From: Lysobacter sp. A03
GTDB taxonomy: Bacteria > Pseudomonadota > Gammaproteobacteria > Xanthomonadales > Xanthomonadaceae
Assembly (NCBI RefSeq): GCF_000855665.1
Contig: NZ_JXSS01000080.1
Location: 1 to 36,857, forward strand
Direction of reading: 5' to 3'
Length of the DNA: 36,857 nucleotides
Each line of letters starts with the position of its first letter. The first letter of the stretch is position 1. This document shows positions 7,995-16,073 of this stretch, piece after piece. The notes below the pieces were generated by a model, which saw only the letters and a list, made by a program, of their open reading frames with translations, did no database searches and had not been told where the DNA came from. The translations under genes were made by a program, and so were the position numbers.

Positions 7995-8881
7995 GGGCAG
8001 GTTTCGCTGCCACTCTGCTGGTCCTGTCCGCGTGTGCGTCCAGCAGCGCAATGACCACGGCGCGGGCGGTTGCCGCCGACCCGGCCCCAGTGGATGCACC
8101 CTCGGCCGCTCCCTCCTCCACCGCAAGTGGGACGCAGGTCGTTTTCCCGACCAGTGTCGAACAGGGTTCGCTGGTGATCGGCAAGGTGCCTGTCGGCAGC
8201 CGCGTGCGCCATTCCGGGCGGGACCTGCTGGTGACTCCGTATGGCACCGTGGTGTTCGGTATCGCGCGCGATGCGGCAGGCACCACCACCGTTGAGGTCA
8301 CCCCTCCTGCCGGCGCGCCAACCACGGCAACGATCACGGTCACGCCCCGCGATTGGCCGATCGAGCGCGTCAACGGCGTGCCGCCCGGCACGGTGAAGCC
8401 GGCGCCGGCGCTGGCGGCACGGATTGCGCGTGAGCAGGCGCTGGTCACCGCCGCACGCAAGCGCGAGGACGCCCGCACCGACTTCACCCAGATGTTCATC
8501 TGGCCGGTCAAGGGCCGGATCAGCGGCCGATTCGGTAACCAACGCGTGTACAACGGCACTCCCGGCTCGGCCCACTCCGGCATGGACATCGCCGTACCGA
8601 CCGGCACGCCCGTGAAAGCACCCGCCGCCGGCGTGGTGACCTTTGCCGACGACCTGTACCTGACCGGCGGGACGGTCCTGCTGGACCATGGCCACGGCGT
8701 CAGCTCGAACTTCCTCCACCTCTCGCGCATAGACGTGGCCGTGGGCGACCGCGTCGAGCAAGGCCAGGTGATCGCCGCAGTTGGCGCGACCGGGCGCGCG
8801 ACCGGGCCGCACCTGCACTGGGGCATGAACTGGCTGGATGTTCGCGTGGATCCACTGCTGGTGCTTGAGCGCACCCGCTGA
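7991..8881 (+). CDS. M23-family peptidase lipoprotein (LytM domain)
   Basis: 296 aa. The N-terminus has a lipobox (LLVLSAC, Cys15), so it is probably an envelope lipoprotein. The C-terminal half is a peptidase_M23/LytM domain: His195 and Asp199 in HSGMDIA, His243 in NFLHLS, and the HLH pair His274/His276 in GPHLHWG. All zinc and catalytic residues are present, so it may be an active peptidoglycan endopeptidase rather than an EnvC-like activator. The middle (about 50-120) is a beta-rich domain often seen ahead of M23 in proteobacteria. Start and stop overlap the dihydroorotase gene (ATGA), implying translational coupling. Only 15 bp separate it from the convergent GGDEF gene. Confidence 0.9.
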   Translation: MRAGFAATLLVLSACASSSAMTTARAVAADPAPVDAPSAAPSSTASGTQVVFPTSVEQGSLVIGKVPVGSRVRHSGRDLLVTPYGTVVFGIARDAAGTTTVEVTPPAGAPTTATITVTPRDWPIERVNGVPPGTVKPAPALAARIAREQALVTAARKREDARTDFTQMFIWPVKGRISGRFGNQRVYNGTPGSAHSGMDIAVPTGTPVKAPAAGVVTFADDLYLTGGTVLLDHGHGVSSNFLHLSRIDVAVGDRVEQGQVIAAVGATGRATGPHLHWGMNWLDVRVDPLLVLERTR

Positions 8882-8896
8882 GTGCGGTAATCGCGC

Positions 8897-10639
8897 CTAT
8901 CCCGGTGCGGCCGTCGCCACCAGCCGACCGGTCACCCGGTCCCGGCCAGCGGCCTTGCTGGCGTAGAGGGCAGCATCGACGCGATCGAGAAGCTGCGCCG
9001 CGGTTTCGCCCTCGGCGAGTTCAGCGACACCCAGGCTGAGCGAGGCATCGAAGAGGTGGCCATCGATCGAAAGCGGCCGGCAGTTGACTGCCGAGCGCAA
9101 GTTCTCTGCAACTCCCATTGCCTCCTCCAGATGGGTATCGGGCAACACCACCAGCAACTCGTCTCCGCCCCAGCGACCAAGGCTGTCGTAGGTCCGTAGC
9201 CGGTTGCGGGTTCGCAGGGCAATGATTTTCAGGCATGAATCGCCGATGCCGTGCCCGTACTCATCGTTGATGCGCTTGAACCGGTCGATATCGAAGAACA
9301 CCACCGACATCGGAATCCTCCGGCGATGCGATTCCTCCACGCAGGCCTGGAGGCGGTTCTGTATCGCGGGTCGCGACATCGAACCGGTGAGCACATCCAC
9401 GCTCGCCAAGCGGCTGGCACGGTCACGATCGCGACGCAATTGCTGCAGGGTATCGCTCAGTCCGATCATGAAAACCAGGCCGGCAAGCACCAACGTGCCC
9501 GGCAGAGCATGCATCAGCCAGGGCGGCCCCGACCACAGACCGCTGGTCTCACCCACCCGGACGATCAACAGCGCCATCATCGGCAGCCACGCCACCAACA
9601 CGAAGTACGCCGAGCGCCGGCGTTGAAGGCAGCCATGCACGGCCGCCACCATGATCAGCACCGCTCCGAGCAGCAATATCAGGTTGCCCACCACCGGCAC
9701 CCACTCGGCCTCGCTGAGCCAGGTACTGACTGTAAATATCGCGAACAGGGCCACGCAGACCGACACCATCTTCCACAACGCCGGCTGCCGGACCCGCATG
9801 TCCAGATAGCGGGTGAGGAAGACCACGCTGAGGATCGCAATCGCCACCACAAACAGGCGCGGCAACCGCCAGTCCGCGCCGAGTTGCTCCGCCAACGCCG
9901 GCACCATGCGGATATCGCCACTGTGGGTGGCAAAGAATCCGACCTGGGCGAGCATGCCCAGACTCAGGTACGCATAACCGCGCTCGCCGATACCGATCCA
10001 GAACCCCAGTGCCAGCAGCGCCATCAACGCAAGGCCGCCCAGCAATACCGCCCGCCACGCTACATGGGCCAGGTCGGCACGATGGACCTCGTAGAGCGAC
10101 TCGATCGATACCGCCATCGGCGTGCTGACCGGGGACTGGACGCGCAAGTAGATGGACTCCCCTGCCGCCAGTCCCGAGGGAAGCGGAATCACCAGGCCGC
10201 GGCTGGAAAAGCCGTGGTCGGCGTCGGGGCCAAGCAGCGCACGCGTAATCGGCGCGCTGCTGCCGGGCAGCCATGCTTCCACCCTGTTGTGACCCGGGGA
10301 ATGCAGCACCAGCTGCGGCTGATCCGTCGCGCTCACCCAACGGTCCGCGGTGATTCTCCACCAGCGCGGCCGGGGCGTGAACTCGTGGATGATGCCGCCT
10401 GCAACGGGGGCGAATCCCGCATCCGACGCACCGTCGATAACCGCCACCGGAGGCGGTTCCGGGTCCAGTCGGGACACCGTGAGCTGGGCTAGAGTTCCCG
10501 GCGGAGGCGCACTGGCGGCCTGTCCGGCCATCGCCATCACCAGCCCTGGCAACAGGAAAAACAGCATCAGGACGGCCAAACGTCCTGACACGGAACGTCC
10601 CGGTCCGGCCGGCGTCGCTGTTGATTTCGATAGTGTCAT
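8897..10639 (-). CDS. Membrane diguanylate cyclase (7TM sensor + GGDEF)
   Basis: 580 aa. A hydrophobic N-terminus (21-44) is probably a signal. A periplasmic beta-rich domain (about 45-190, like 7TMR-DISMED2) follows, then seven or so membrane helices (about 192-396), a short coiled linker (398-412) and a GGDEF domain (about 413-575). The active-site loop reads GGDEL (491-495) with the inhibitory I-site RTYD at 482-485, five residues before it as in feedback-inhibited cyclases. FDIDRFKRIND is intact, so it should make c-di-GMP. ATG at 10639 was chosen because it precedes the signal; the frame stays open upstream but shows no domain. The input signal is unknown. It ends convergently against the M23 gene. 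Confidence 0.9.
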   Translation of the reverse strand: MTLSKSTATPAGPGRSVSGRLAVLMLFFLLPGLVMAMAGQAASAPPPGTLAQLTVSRLDPEPPPVAVIDGASDAGFAPVAGGIIHEFTPRPRWWRITADRWVSATDQPQLVLHSPGHNRVEAWLPGSSAPITRALLGPDADHGFSSRGLVIPLPSGLAAGESIYLRVQSPVSTPMAVSIESLYEVHRADLAHVAWRAVLLGGLALMALLALGFWIGIGERGYAYLSLGMLAQVGFFATHSGDIRMVPALAEQLGADWRLPRLFVVAIAILSVVFLTRYLDMRVRQPALWKMVSVCVALFAIFTVSTWLSEAEWVPVVGNLILLLGAVLIMVAAVHGCLQRRRSAYFVLVAWLPMMALLIVRVGETSGLWSGPPWLMHALPGTLVLAGLVFMIGLSDTLQQLRRDRDRASRLASVDVLTGSMSRPAIQNRLQACVEESHRRRIPMSVVFFDIDRFKRINDEYGHGIGDSCLKIIALRTRNRLRTYDSLGRWGGDELLVVLPDTHLEEAMGVAENLRSAVNCRPLSIDGHLFDASLSLGVAELAEGETAAQLLDRVDAALYASKAAGRDRVTGRLVATAAPG

Positions 10640-10736
10640 ACGCCCCCCGCGCACTGGTTCGCAGCATAACGGGCAAACAGTGCCGAGAACACCGGAGAGG
10701 CCGGATGCGCGTATGCGCCGGCAGCCGGAGACCGGC

Positions 10737-11492
10737 TCAGTCGCGGGCGGATCGCCACGCGATCCAGAGCGTCTGTACGGCAGGCAAGGGTGCGGTGGCG
10801 GCACCGGCGGCCAGCCGCTTGCGGGCGAGGGCCGCCCAGATCCGTCGAACGCGGCTACCCGGACGCTCCATGGGCCACTGCCGGCCGAGCTCTGCCGCCC
10901 ATACGGCGACCGGATGCCCATCGGCGGCGCGGGCGAGCATGTCCAGCGGCACGCCGCCGTCGCCCTCGTGGGCCATCCGCCAGTGAAGCAGGTTCGCCGC
11001 CACCACCCGCCCGTCGCCGGCGACGGACCGCGTATCGAACAGGGCATTGTCCACCTGGGCCACGGCAGTGGCGAAAGGTTCCAGCGTGTCGAATGCGGCG
11101 GCGACGCTCGCCGGTCGTTCGCGCGCGTCGGCGAGCGCTGGCAGCGCATTTGCCAGTAACTGCCACGGCGCCGGAAAGGCCTGGAGCACAGTGGCGAGGG
11201 GATGGCGGCGTGCGCCCCGGGTCCACCCGCTCAACTCTTCCTGCCACCATCCGAGCTTTGCCTTGCCGGGGATAGGGTCGGACCCGCCCCAGGCCGCATC
11301 GACCAGTTCCTGTTGCAATGTCGCCCACGCAAGGGCCACGTCGCGCTGGTCGGCGGGAACAAAGGCCTCGGCGATATTCCACTCGGGCCAGCGGCCGCGC
11401 CACTTGGCGAGGAAGTCGGCCAGAGCGGCCGAACCATCGTCACGCGCGTCGGCAGGACGATCCACATCCTCGGTGGTGTTGGATTCGCTCAT
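10737..11492 (-). CDS. Squalene/phytoene synthase-like protein, catalytic motifs lost
   Basis: 251 aa. The segment KLGWWQEELSGWTRG followed by HPLATVL matches the signature region of the squalene/phytoene synthase fold, and the preceding FVPADQRDVALAWATLQQELVDAAW aligns with its first helix pair. Neither aspartate-rich motif (DxxxD) is present: ELVDAA replaces the first, and the region around DTRSVAGDGRVVAANL replaces the second. It is therefore probably not a prenyltransferase. A similar pseudoenzyme of this fold, NDUFAF6, assists respiratory complex I assembly in mitochondria, and the gene here is last in an operon with ubiG. That function is inference. Its start overlaps the phosphatase stop by 4 bp. 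Confidence 0.6.
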   Translation of the reverse strand: MSESNTTEDVDRPADARDDGSAALADFLAKWRGRWPEWNIAEAFVPADQRDVALAWATLQQELVDAAWGGSDPIPGKAKLGWWQEELSGWTRGARRHPLATVLQAFPAPWQLLANALPALADARERPASVAAAFDTLEPFATAVAQVDNALFDTRSVAGDGRVVAANLLHWRMAHEGDGGVPLDMLARAADGHPVAVWAAELGRQWPMERPGSRVRRIWAALARKRLAAGAATAPLPAVQTLWIAWRSARD

Positions 11493-12157
11493 CGGATCGC
11501 TGGCCAGATGGCGGGGTCGGCAAGCGCATCCGGATCACGCACCAAAACATTGCCACCCCACTCCGCCGGGTCGTCACCATCCAGGCGATACCCCCAGAGC
11601 GCCACGACCGACGGCATCCCGGCGGCGCGCGCCGCGATAATGTCGCGTTCGTCATCGCCAACGTAGACGCACGATGGGGCCGCGACGCCGAGCCGCTCGG
11701 CGGCCACCGTCAGCGGCAACGGGTCTGGCTTGCGGGCGGCCAAGGTGTCACCGCCGATGAGTACCGCACAGCGCTCCTCCCAGCCGAGTATGGGGATCAA
11801 TCGCTTCGCCAGATATTCGGGCTTGTTGGTCACGATGCCCCAGACCGTGCCTGCCGACTCCAGCTTTCCGAGCACCGCCTCGATGCCGTCGAAGGGAGCG
11901 CCATGAAGGCCCAGCTCCTGCTCGTACCGATTCAGGAACTCTGGAATCCAGCTCTCCCGCTCGTCCGCATCAACTTCTGGAAACGCCGCGGCGGCCATCG
12001 CGCGGGCGCCCTTGGACACGTGCGGGCGCAATTCGCCGAGTGTCATCGGCTGACGTCCACGCGACTCGCGCATGGCATTGATCGTGGCAAGCATGTCGGG
12101 TGCGCTGTCCAGCAGGGTGCCATCAAGATCGAACAGGACGGTGCGGGGGAATTCCAC
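11489..12157 (-). CDS. mupP: HAD phosphatase, probable MupP (MurNAc-6-P phosphatase) or Gph
   Basis: 222 aa HAD-family phosphatase. Motif I is DLDGT (10-14, nucleophile Asp10), motif II the Thr in WGIVTNKP, motif III KPDPLP and motif IV GDDERD. The cap-region block SKGARAM, WGIVTNKP and a C-terminal WGG segment resemble Pseudomonas MupP, which dephosphorylates N-acetylmuramate 6-phosphate in cell-wall recycling. As I recall, the P. aeruginosa order is MTA deaminase, ubiG, mupP, the same as here. Many annotations would call it phosphoglycolate phosphatase (gph). It begins 2 bp after the ubiG stop and overlaps the next gene by 4 bp. The HAD family is certain; the substrate is inferred from synteny and motif resemblance. 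Confidence 0.75.
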   Translation of the reverse strand: MEFPRTVLFDLDGTLLDSAPDMLATINAMRESRGRQPMTLGELRPHVSKGARAMAAAAFPEVDADERESWIPEFLNRYEQELGLHGAPFDGIEAVLGKLESAGTVWGIVTNKPEYLAKRLIPILGWEERCAVLIGGDTLAARKPDPLPLTVAAERLGVAAPSCVYVGDDERDIIAARAAGMPSVVALWGYRLDGDDPAEWGGNVLVRDPDALADPAIWPAIR

Positions 12158-12159
12158 GC

Positions 12160-12882
12160 TCAGATTGCCTTGCGCGCGGCCGCCAGGTAGTTGACGCCCG
12201 TGCGGCTGGTCAACCGGGCGGCGTTGCGCCAGGGCTCGTACATCAGGCCACTGACGTCCTCCAGCTGCAGTCCGGCGGCGCGCAGCCAGCTGCCCAGTTC
12301 GGAGGGCTTGATGAAGTCCCGGTAGCGGTGCGTGCCCTTGGGCAACAGCCGGGCGACATATTCCGCGCCAACAATTGCCAGCGCGAACGCAGCCGGTGTG
12401 CGATTGAGCGTGGACAGGAACAGCTGGCCGCCGGGCTTGAGCAAGGTGGCGCAGGCCTCGATCACCGCGCCGGGATCGGGGACGTGCTCGAGCATCTCCA
12501 TGCAGGTGACCACGTCGAAATGGCCCGGTAGCTCGGCGGCAAGCGACTCGGCCGATTGCAGCCGATAGGTGACCGCCGCTCCACTTTCCAGCGCGTGCAA
12601 ACGCGCGACCTTGATCAATTCCGGGGCCAGGTCGATGGCGGTGACCTGGGCGCCTTCGCCGGCCAGCGCTTCACTGAGCAGGCCACCGCCGCAGCCGATA
12701 TCCAAAACCTGCTTGCCGGCCAATCCCACTTGCCCGGCGACATAGGCCAGGCGCGGTGGATTGAGTGCGTGGAGGGCCTTTTGCGGACCGTGCGGGTCCC
12801 ACCAGCGGCTCGCCAGGGCGCCGAACTTGTCCAGCTCGGCCTGGCTGAAGTTGTCATCACGCACGCGGTCGGTGGTGCTCAT
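12160..12882 (-). CDS. ubiG: Ubiquinone biosynthesis O-methyltransferase UbiG
   Basis: 240 aa, a SAM-dependent methyltransferase doing both O-methylations of ubiquinone synthesis. The SAM-binding motif I is VLDIGCGGG, and the UbiG-specific N-terminal block SRWWDP followed by LHALNPPR is present, as is [13 protein letters not shown] at 12882 is chosen because the UbiG N-terminus starts there; the frame is open much further upstream, inside mtaD, but encodes nothing recognisable. It lies 19 bp after the amidohydrolase stop and 2 bp before the phosphatase start, in one minus-strand operon. Confidence 0.95.
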   Translation of the reverse strand: MSTTDRVRDDNFSQAELDKFGALASRWWDPHGPQKALHALNPPRLAYVAGQVGLAGKQVLDIGCGGGLLSEALAGEGAQVTAIDLAPELIKVARLHALESGAAVTYRLQSAESLAAELPGHFDVVTCMEMLEHVPDPGAVIEACATLLKPGGQLFLSTLNRTPAAFALAIVGAEYVARLLPKGTHRYRDFIKPSELGSWLRAAGLQLEDVSGLMYEPWRNAARLTSRTGVNYLAAARKAI

Positions 12883-12901
12883 CGGGGGTAACTCCGGGTG
12901 T

Positions 12902-14239
12902 TCAAGCTTGGATCGCGGCGATCCGGGTGCGCCATTGGCGCGCGTTGGCAATAAGTGCCTGGCAGTCCATGCCAACCAGTTCGCGCTGCTGCAGGCGCGC
13001 CTTGCCGTCGATCCAGACATCGGTGACCTGATGGCGGCCGGTGGCATAGACCAGCTGGGATACGACGTCGTGCAGCGGCTGGGTCTCGATCTGCTGCAGA
13101 TCCACGCAGGCCAGGTCGGCGCGTTTGCCGACCTCGATCGAGCCGATGCTGTCGTCCAGCCCCATCGCCCTGGCACCGCCCAGGGTCGCGGCCCGCAACG
13201 CGCTGACGGCGCTGAACGCGGTCGCGTCGCCCGCCACGGCCTTGGCCAACTGCGCTGCGGTGCGCATCTCGCCGAACATGTCCAGGTCGTTGTTGCTGGC
13301 CGCGCCGTCGGTGCCGATGGCGATGTTGATGCCGGCCTGCTCCAGCTTGCCGACCGGGCAGAACCCGGACGCCAGCTTGAGATTCGACTCGGGGCAGTGC
13401 ACCACGCTGACGCCGCGCTCCGCGCACAGCGCAATCTCGGCATCGGTCAACGACGTCATGTGGACGGCGATCAGACGGTCATTGACCAGGCCGAGCCGGT
13501 CCAGGCGTGCCAGAGGGCGCTGGCCGTACTTCTGTAGCGACTCCTCGACCTCGTGCGCGGTCTCGTGTGTATGCAGGTGCACCGGGATGTCCAACTGGTC
13601 CGACAGCATCCGGATCCGCTCGAAGCTGGCGTCTGACACGGTGTACGGCGCGTGCGGAACGAAAGCCATCGTCACCAGCGGGTTCTCCCGCCACTGGTCG
13701 TGGACATCGATGGCGCGATCGAAGTACTCCGCATCGGTCTTCGCCCACGCGGTGGGGAAATCGATGACCGGCAATCCGACTCGCGCGCGGAAGCCGAGCT
13801 TCTCGTACGTCGCCGCCTGTACGTCCGGGAAAAAGTAGTTCTCGTTGGCGCAGGTGGTACCGCCGCGAAGCATCTCCGCCACTGCCAGCGTCACACCGTC
13901 GGCGACGAACTCAGGACCAATGACTTCCCCCTCGATCGGCCAGATGTGCTCCTGCAGCCACACCATCAACGGCAGGTCATCGGCGATGCCGCGCAGCAGC
14001 GTCATCGGATTGTGCGTGTGCGCATTGACCAGGCCGGGGATCAGCACCGAACCGGGCCGGGCGGCCGTTTCACGGGCGTGGAAATGCTGCCTGGCCTCGG
14101 CCGTCGGCAGCAACCCGACAATCGCACCGTCCTTGACCGCGACGGCATGGTCCTCCAGCACGGGATCGTCAGGTGCGACCGGAACCACCCAGCCTGCCTC
14201 GATCAGCAGGTCGCATTCACGCGGCGCGATATCGGTCAT
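12902..14239 (-). CDS. mtaD: TRZ/ATZ amidohydrolase, probable methylthioadenosine deaminase
   Basis: 445 aa, amidohydrolase superfamily. Metal ligands appear in order: His74 and His76 (NAHTHN), His223 with Glu226 (HTHE), His260 (AVHMTS) and Asp311 ([11 protein letters not shown]). This is the set of the MTA/SAH deaminase group, which turns methylthioadenosine or S-adenosylhomocysteine into the inosine analogue. P. aeruginosa PA3170, beside ubiG, is an MTA deaminase, and the same neighbour is found here. The ATG at 14239 overlaps the efp stop (TAATG), suggesting reinitiation after efp. ubiG, whose reaction makes SAH, follows 19 bp later, so MTA/SAH removal beside a methyltransferase makes sense. 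The exact substrate is not provable from sequence. Confidence 0.82.
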   Translation of the reverse strand: MTDIAPRECDLLIEAGWVVPVAPDDPVLEDHAVAVKDGAIVGLLPTAEARQHFHARETAARPGSVLIPGLVNAHTHNPMTLLRGIADDLPLMVWLQEHIWPIEGEVIGPEFVADGVTLAVAEMLRGGTTCANENYFFPDVQAATYEKLGFRARVGLPVIDFPTAWAKTDAEYFDRAIDVHDQWRENPLVTMAFVPHAPYTVSDASFERIRMLSDQLDIPVHLHTHETAHEVEESLQKYGQRPLARLDRLGLVNDRLIAVHMTSLTDAEIALCAERGVSVVHCPESNLKLASGFCPVGKLEQAGINIAIGTDGAASNNDLDMFGEMRTAAQLAKAVAGDATAFSAVSALRAATLGGARAMGLDDSIGSIEVGKRADLACVDLQQIETQPLHDVVSQLVYATGRHQVTDVWIDGKARLQQRELVGMDCQALIANARQWRTRIAAIQA

Positions 14240-14805
14240 TACTTGACCCGGCTGACGTATTCGCCGGAGCGCGTGTCGACCTTGATGATTTCGTCCTGGG
14301 CCACGAACAGCGGCACGCGCACGACGGCGCCGGTTTCCAGGGTGGCCGGCTTGCCGCCGCCGCCCGAGGTGTCGCCACGCACGCCCGGATCCGTCTCGAC
14401 GATTTTCAGATCGACAAAGTTCGGCGGCGCCACGAAGATTGGATTGCCGTTCCACAACGTGACCACGCAGTCTTCCTCGCCCTTGAGCCACTTGGCGGCA
14501 TCACCCACGCCGTTCTTGTCGGCCTGGACCTGCTCGAAGGTCTCCGGGTCCATGAAGTGCCAGTGCTCACCGTCGGTGTACAGGAACTGCATGTCGGTAT
14601 CCATCACGTCCGCGCCTTCCAGCGAGTCGGTCGCCTTCATGGTGACTTCCTGCGTGCGCCCGGTCTTGATGCTGCGGTACTTCACGCGGGTGAAAGCCTG
14701 GCCCTTGCCGGGCTTGATGAAGTCCGTATCAGTAATGACGCAAGGCTCATTATTGATCAGGATCTTCAGGCCGTTCTTGACGTCGTTCAAGCCGTAGGTG
14801 GCCAT
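14239..14805 (-). CDS. efp: Elongation factor P
   Basis: 188 aa, three-barrel translation factor that rescues ribosomes stalled at polyproline. Lys34 in [10 protein letters not shown] is the residue beta-lysylated in E. coli, and the Lys-type loop fits the EpmA/EpmB pathway; epmB is divergently encoded 113 bp away. A strong Shine-Dalgarno site (AGGAG) precedes the ATG at 14805. It heads the operon efp-mtaD-ubiG-mupP-pseudoenzyme, and its TAA overlaps the mtaD ATG. epmA is not in the window. Confidence 0.97.
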   Translation of the reverse strand: MATYGLNDVKNGLKILINNEPCVITDTDFIKPGKGQAFTRVKYRSIKTGRTQEVTMKATDSLEGADVMDTDMQFLYTDGEHWHFMDPETFEQVQADKNGVGDAAKWLKGEEDCVVTLWNGNPIFVAPPNFVDLKIVETDPGVRGDTSGGGGKPATLETGAVVRVPLFVAQDEIIKVDTRSGEYVSRVK

Positions 14806-14918
14806 CGGGAACTCCTGGAGTGTGGTGGAAAGCGGGATGCCGCAGGCCGCGCATTTGACGGCCCGCTAGAATGGACGGCTGCGCCCGGTCGATCGGTTGC
14901 AGGCAAAACTGGATACGA

Positions 14919-15971
14919 ATGATAACCGCAGGCCCCTCGCCCATACAGCCAGACCCCGCGCCGCAACGTTGGCAACAGTTGTGGCGCGACGCGGTGCGCG
15001 ATCCGCGCGAGCTGGCCGGTCTGCTTGGGCTGGACCCGGAGCTTCTCGGCATCAGCGACACGGCGGCGACCCAGTTTGCGTTGCGCGTGCCACGCGGGTT
15101 CATCGCCCGCATGCGCCGCGGCGATCCGCACGACCCGCTGCTGCGTCAGGTGCTGCCGCTGGATGCGGAGATGCAACCGAGCCCCGGATTCAGTCTCGAC
15201 GCGGTGGGCGATGGTCCGGCCAACGCCGGCACCGGGGTGATCCGCAAGTACCACGGCCGCGCCTTGCTGGTCGCCACCGGCAGCTGCGCGATCAATTGCC
15301 GCTACTGTTTCCGCCGCCACTTCCCGTATGCCGAACAGAATGCGGCGGCGGCAGGATGGAGCGAAGCGCTCGCCGCAATTGCCGCCGACCCGGGCATCGA
15401 CGAGGTGATCCTCTCCGGCGGGGATCCGTGGTCGCTGGCAACCGCAAAGCTCGCCGCGCTCACCGACGCACTGGCGGACATTCCGCATATCCGCCGTCTG
15501 CGCGTGCACACCCGCCTGCCGGTGGTACTGCCCGAACGGGTGGATGCGCAGCTGGTCCAGTGGCTGGCCGACCTGCCGTGGCCGGTTGCGGTCGTCCTGC
15601 ACGCCAACCACGCCAACGAGTTCGACGAACACGTCGATGCCGCAGTCGCAAACCTGCGCGGTACAGGAGCGACGGTGCTAAACCAGGCCGTGTTGCTGCG
15701 CGGCGTCAACGACTCGGTGGACGCGCTGGCGGCGCTGAGCGAGCGTGGCTTTGCGGCGGGTGTGCTGCCGTATTACCTGCACCAGCTGGACCGCGTTCAG
15801 GGCGCCGCGCATTTCGAAGTCGACGATGCCCGCGCCCTGGAGCTGCACGCGCAGCTCGCCGTGCGCCTGTCGGGCTATCTGGTGCCTCGACTGGTGCGCG
15901 AGGTGGCCGGTGACACCGGCAAACGCCCACTGACAGTACTGAGCGAAGGCAACCAGTCCACCGCTGGATAG
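14919..15971 (+). CDS. epmB: EF-P lysine 2,3-aminomutase EpmB (radical SAM)
   Basis: 350 aa. It converts alpha-lysine to beta-lysine, which EpmA attaches to EF-P. The radical SAM cluster motif is C-x3-C-x2-C at Cys123, Cys127 and Cys130 (CAINCRYCFRRHFPY). The glycine-rich ILSGGDP motif follows, and Lys335 in GDTGKRPL sits where the PLP lysine is expected. ATG at 14919 gives an N-terminus of the usual length; an upstream ATG at 14871 would add 16 residues. The divergent arrangement with its substrate gene efp also occurs in E. coli. Confidence 0.94.
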   Translation: MITAGPSPIQPDPAPQRWQQLWRDAVRDPRELAGLLGLDPELLGISDTAATQFALRVPRGFIARMRRGDPHDPLLRQVLPLDAEMQPSPGFSLDAVGDGPANAGTGVIRKYHGRALLVATGSCAINCRYCFRRHFPYAEQNAAAAGWSEALAAIAADPGIDEVILSGGDPWSLATAKLAALTDALADIPHIRRLRVHTRLPVVLPERVDAQLVQWLADLPWPVAVVLHANHANEFDEHVDAAVANLRGTGATVLNQAVLLRGVNDSVDALAALSERGFAAGVLPYYLHQLDRVQGAAHFEVDDARALELHAQLAVRLSGYLVPRLVREVAGDTGKRPLTVLSEGNQSTAG

Positions 15972-15980
15972 CCAAGATCG

Positions 15981-16027
15981 TTGGTCACCACGCGGCATGA
16001 AGTGACCCAACGCAAGTCTTGGGTGAC
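15981..16027 (+). repeat. Three overlapping inverted half-sites upstream of the fimX-like gene
   Basis: TTGGTCAC (15981-15988), GTGACCCAA (16002-16010) and TTGGGTGAC (16019-16027) lie between epmB and the fimX-like gene. The middle element can pair with either neighbour, so two mutually exclusive hairpins or a set of operator half-sites are possible. No T-run follows, so it is not an intrinsic terminator. Confidence 0.4.
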
Positions 16028-16073
16028 ACTCTTGCGCGATACTCGCCGTCCAAAGCACCGGGAAGGAACGCAG

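Noticed and set aside
10640-11149. Upstream extension of the GGDEF gene in the same frame
   Set aside because: The frame is open but runs through the real squalene-synthase-like gene in another frame; ATG 10639 is followed by a signal-like segment.
12883-13443. Upstream extension of ubiG
   Set aside because: It overlaps mtaD in another frame and the UbiG family start is at 12882.
13652-14922. Long plus-strand frames over efp and mtaD
   Set aside because: Antisense to two well-supported genes; no motifs.
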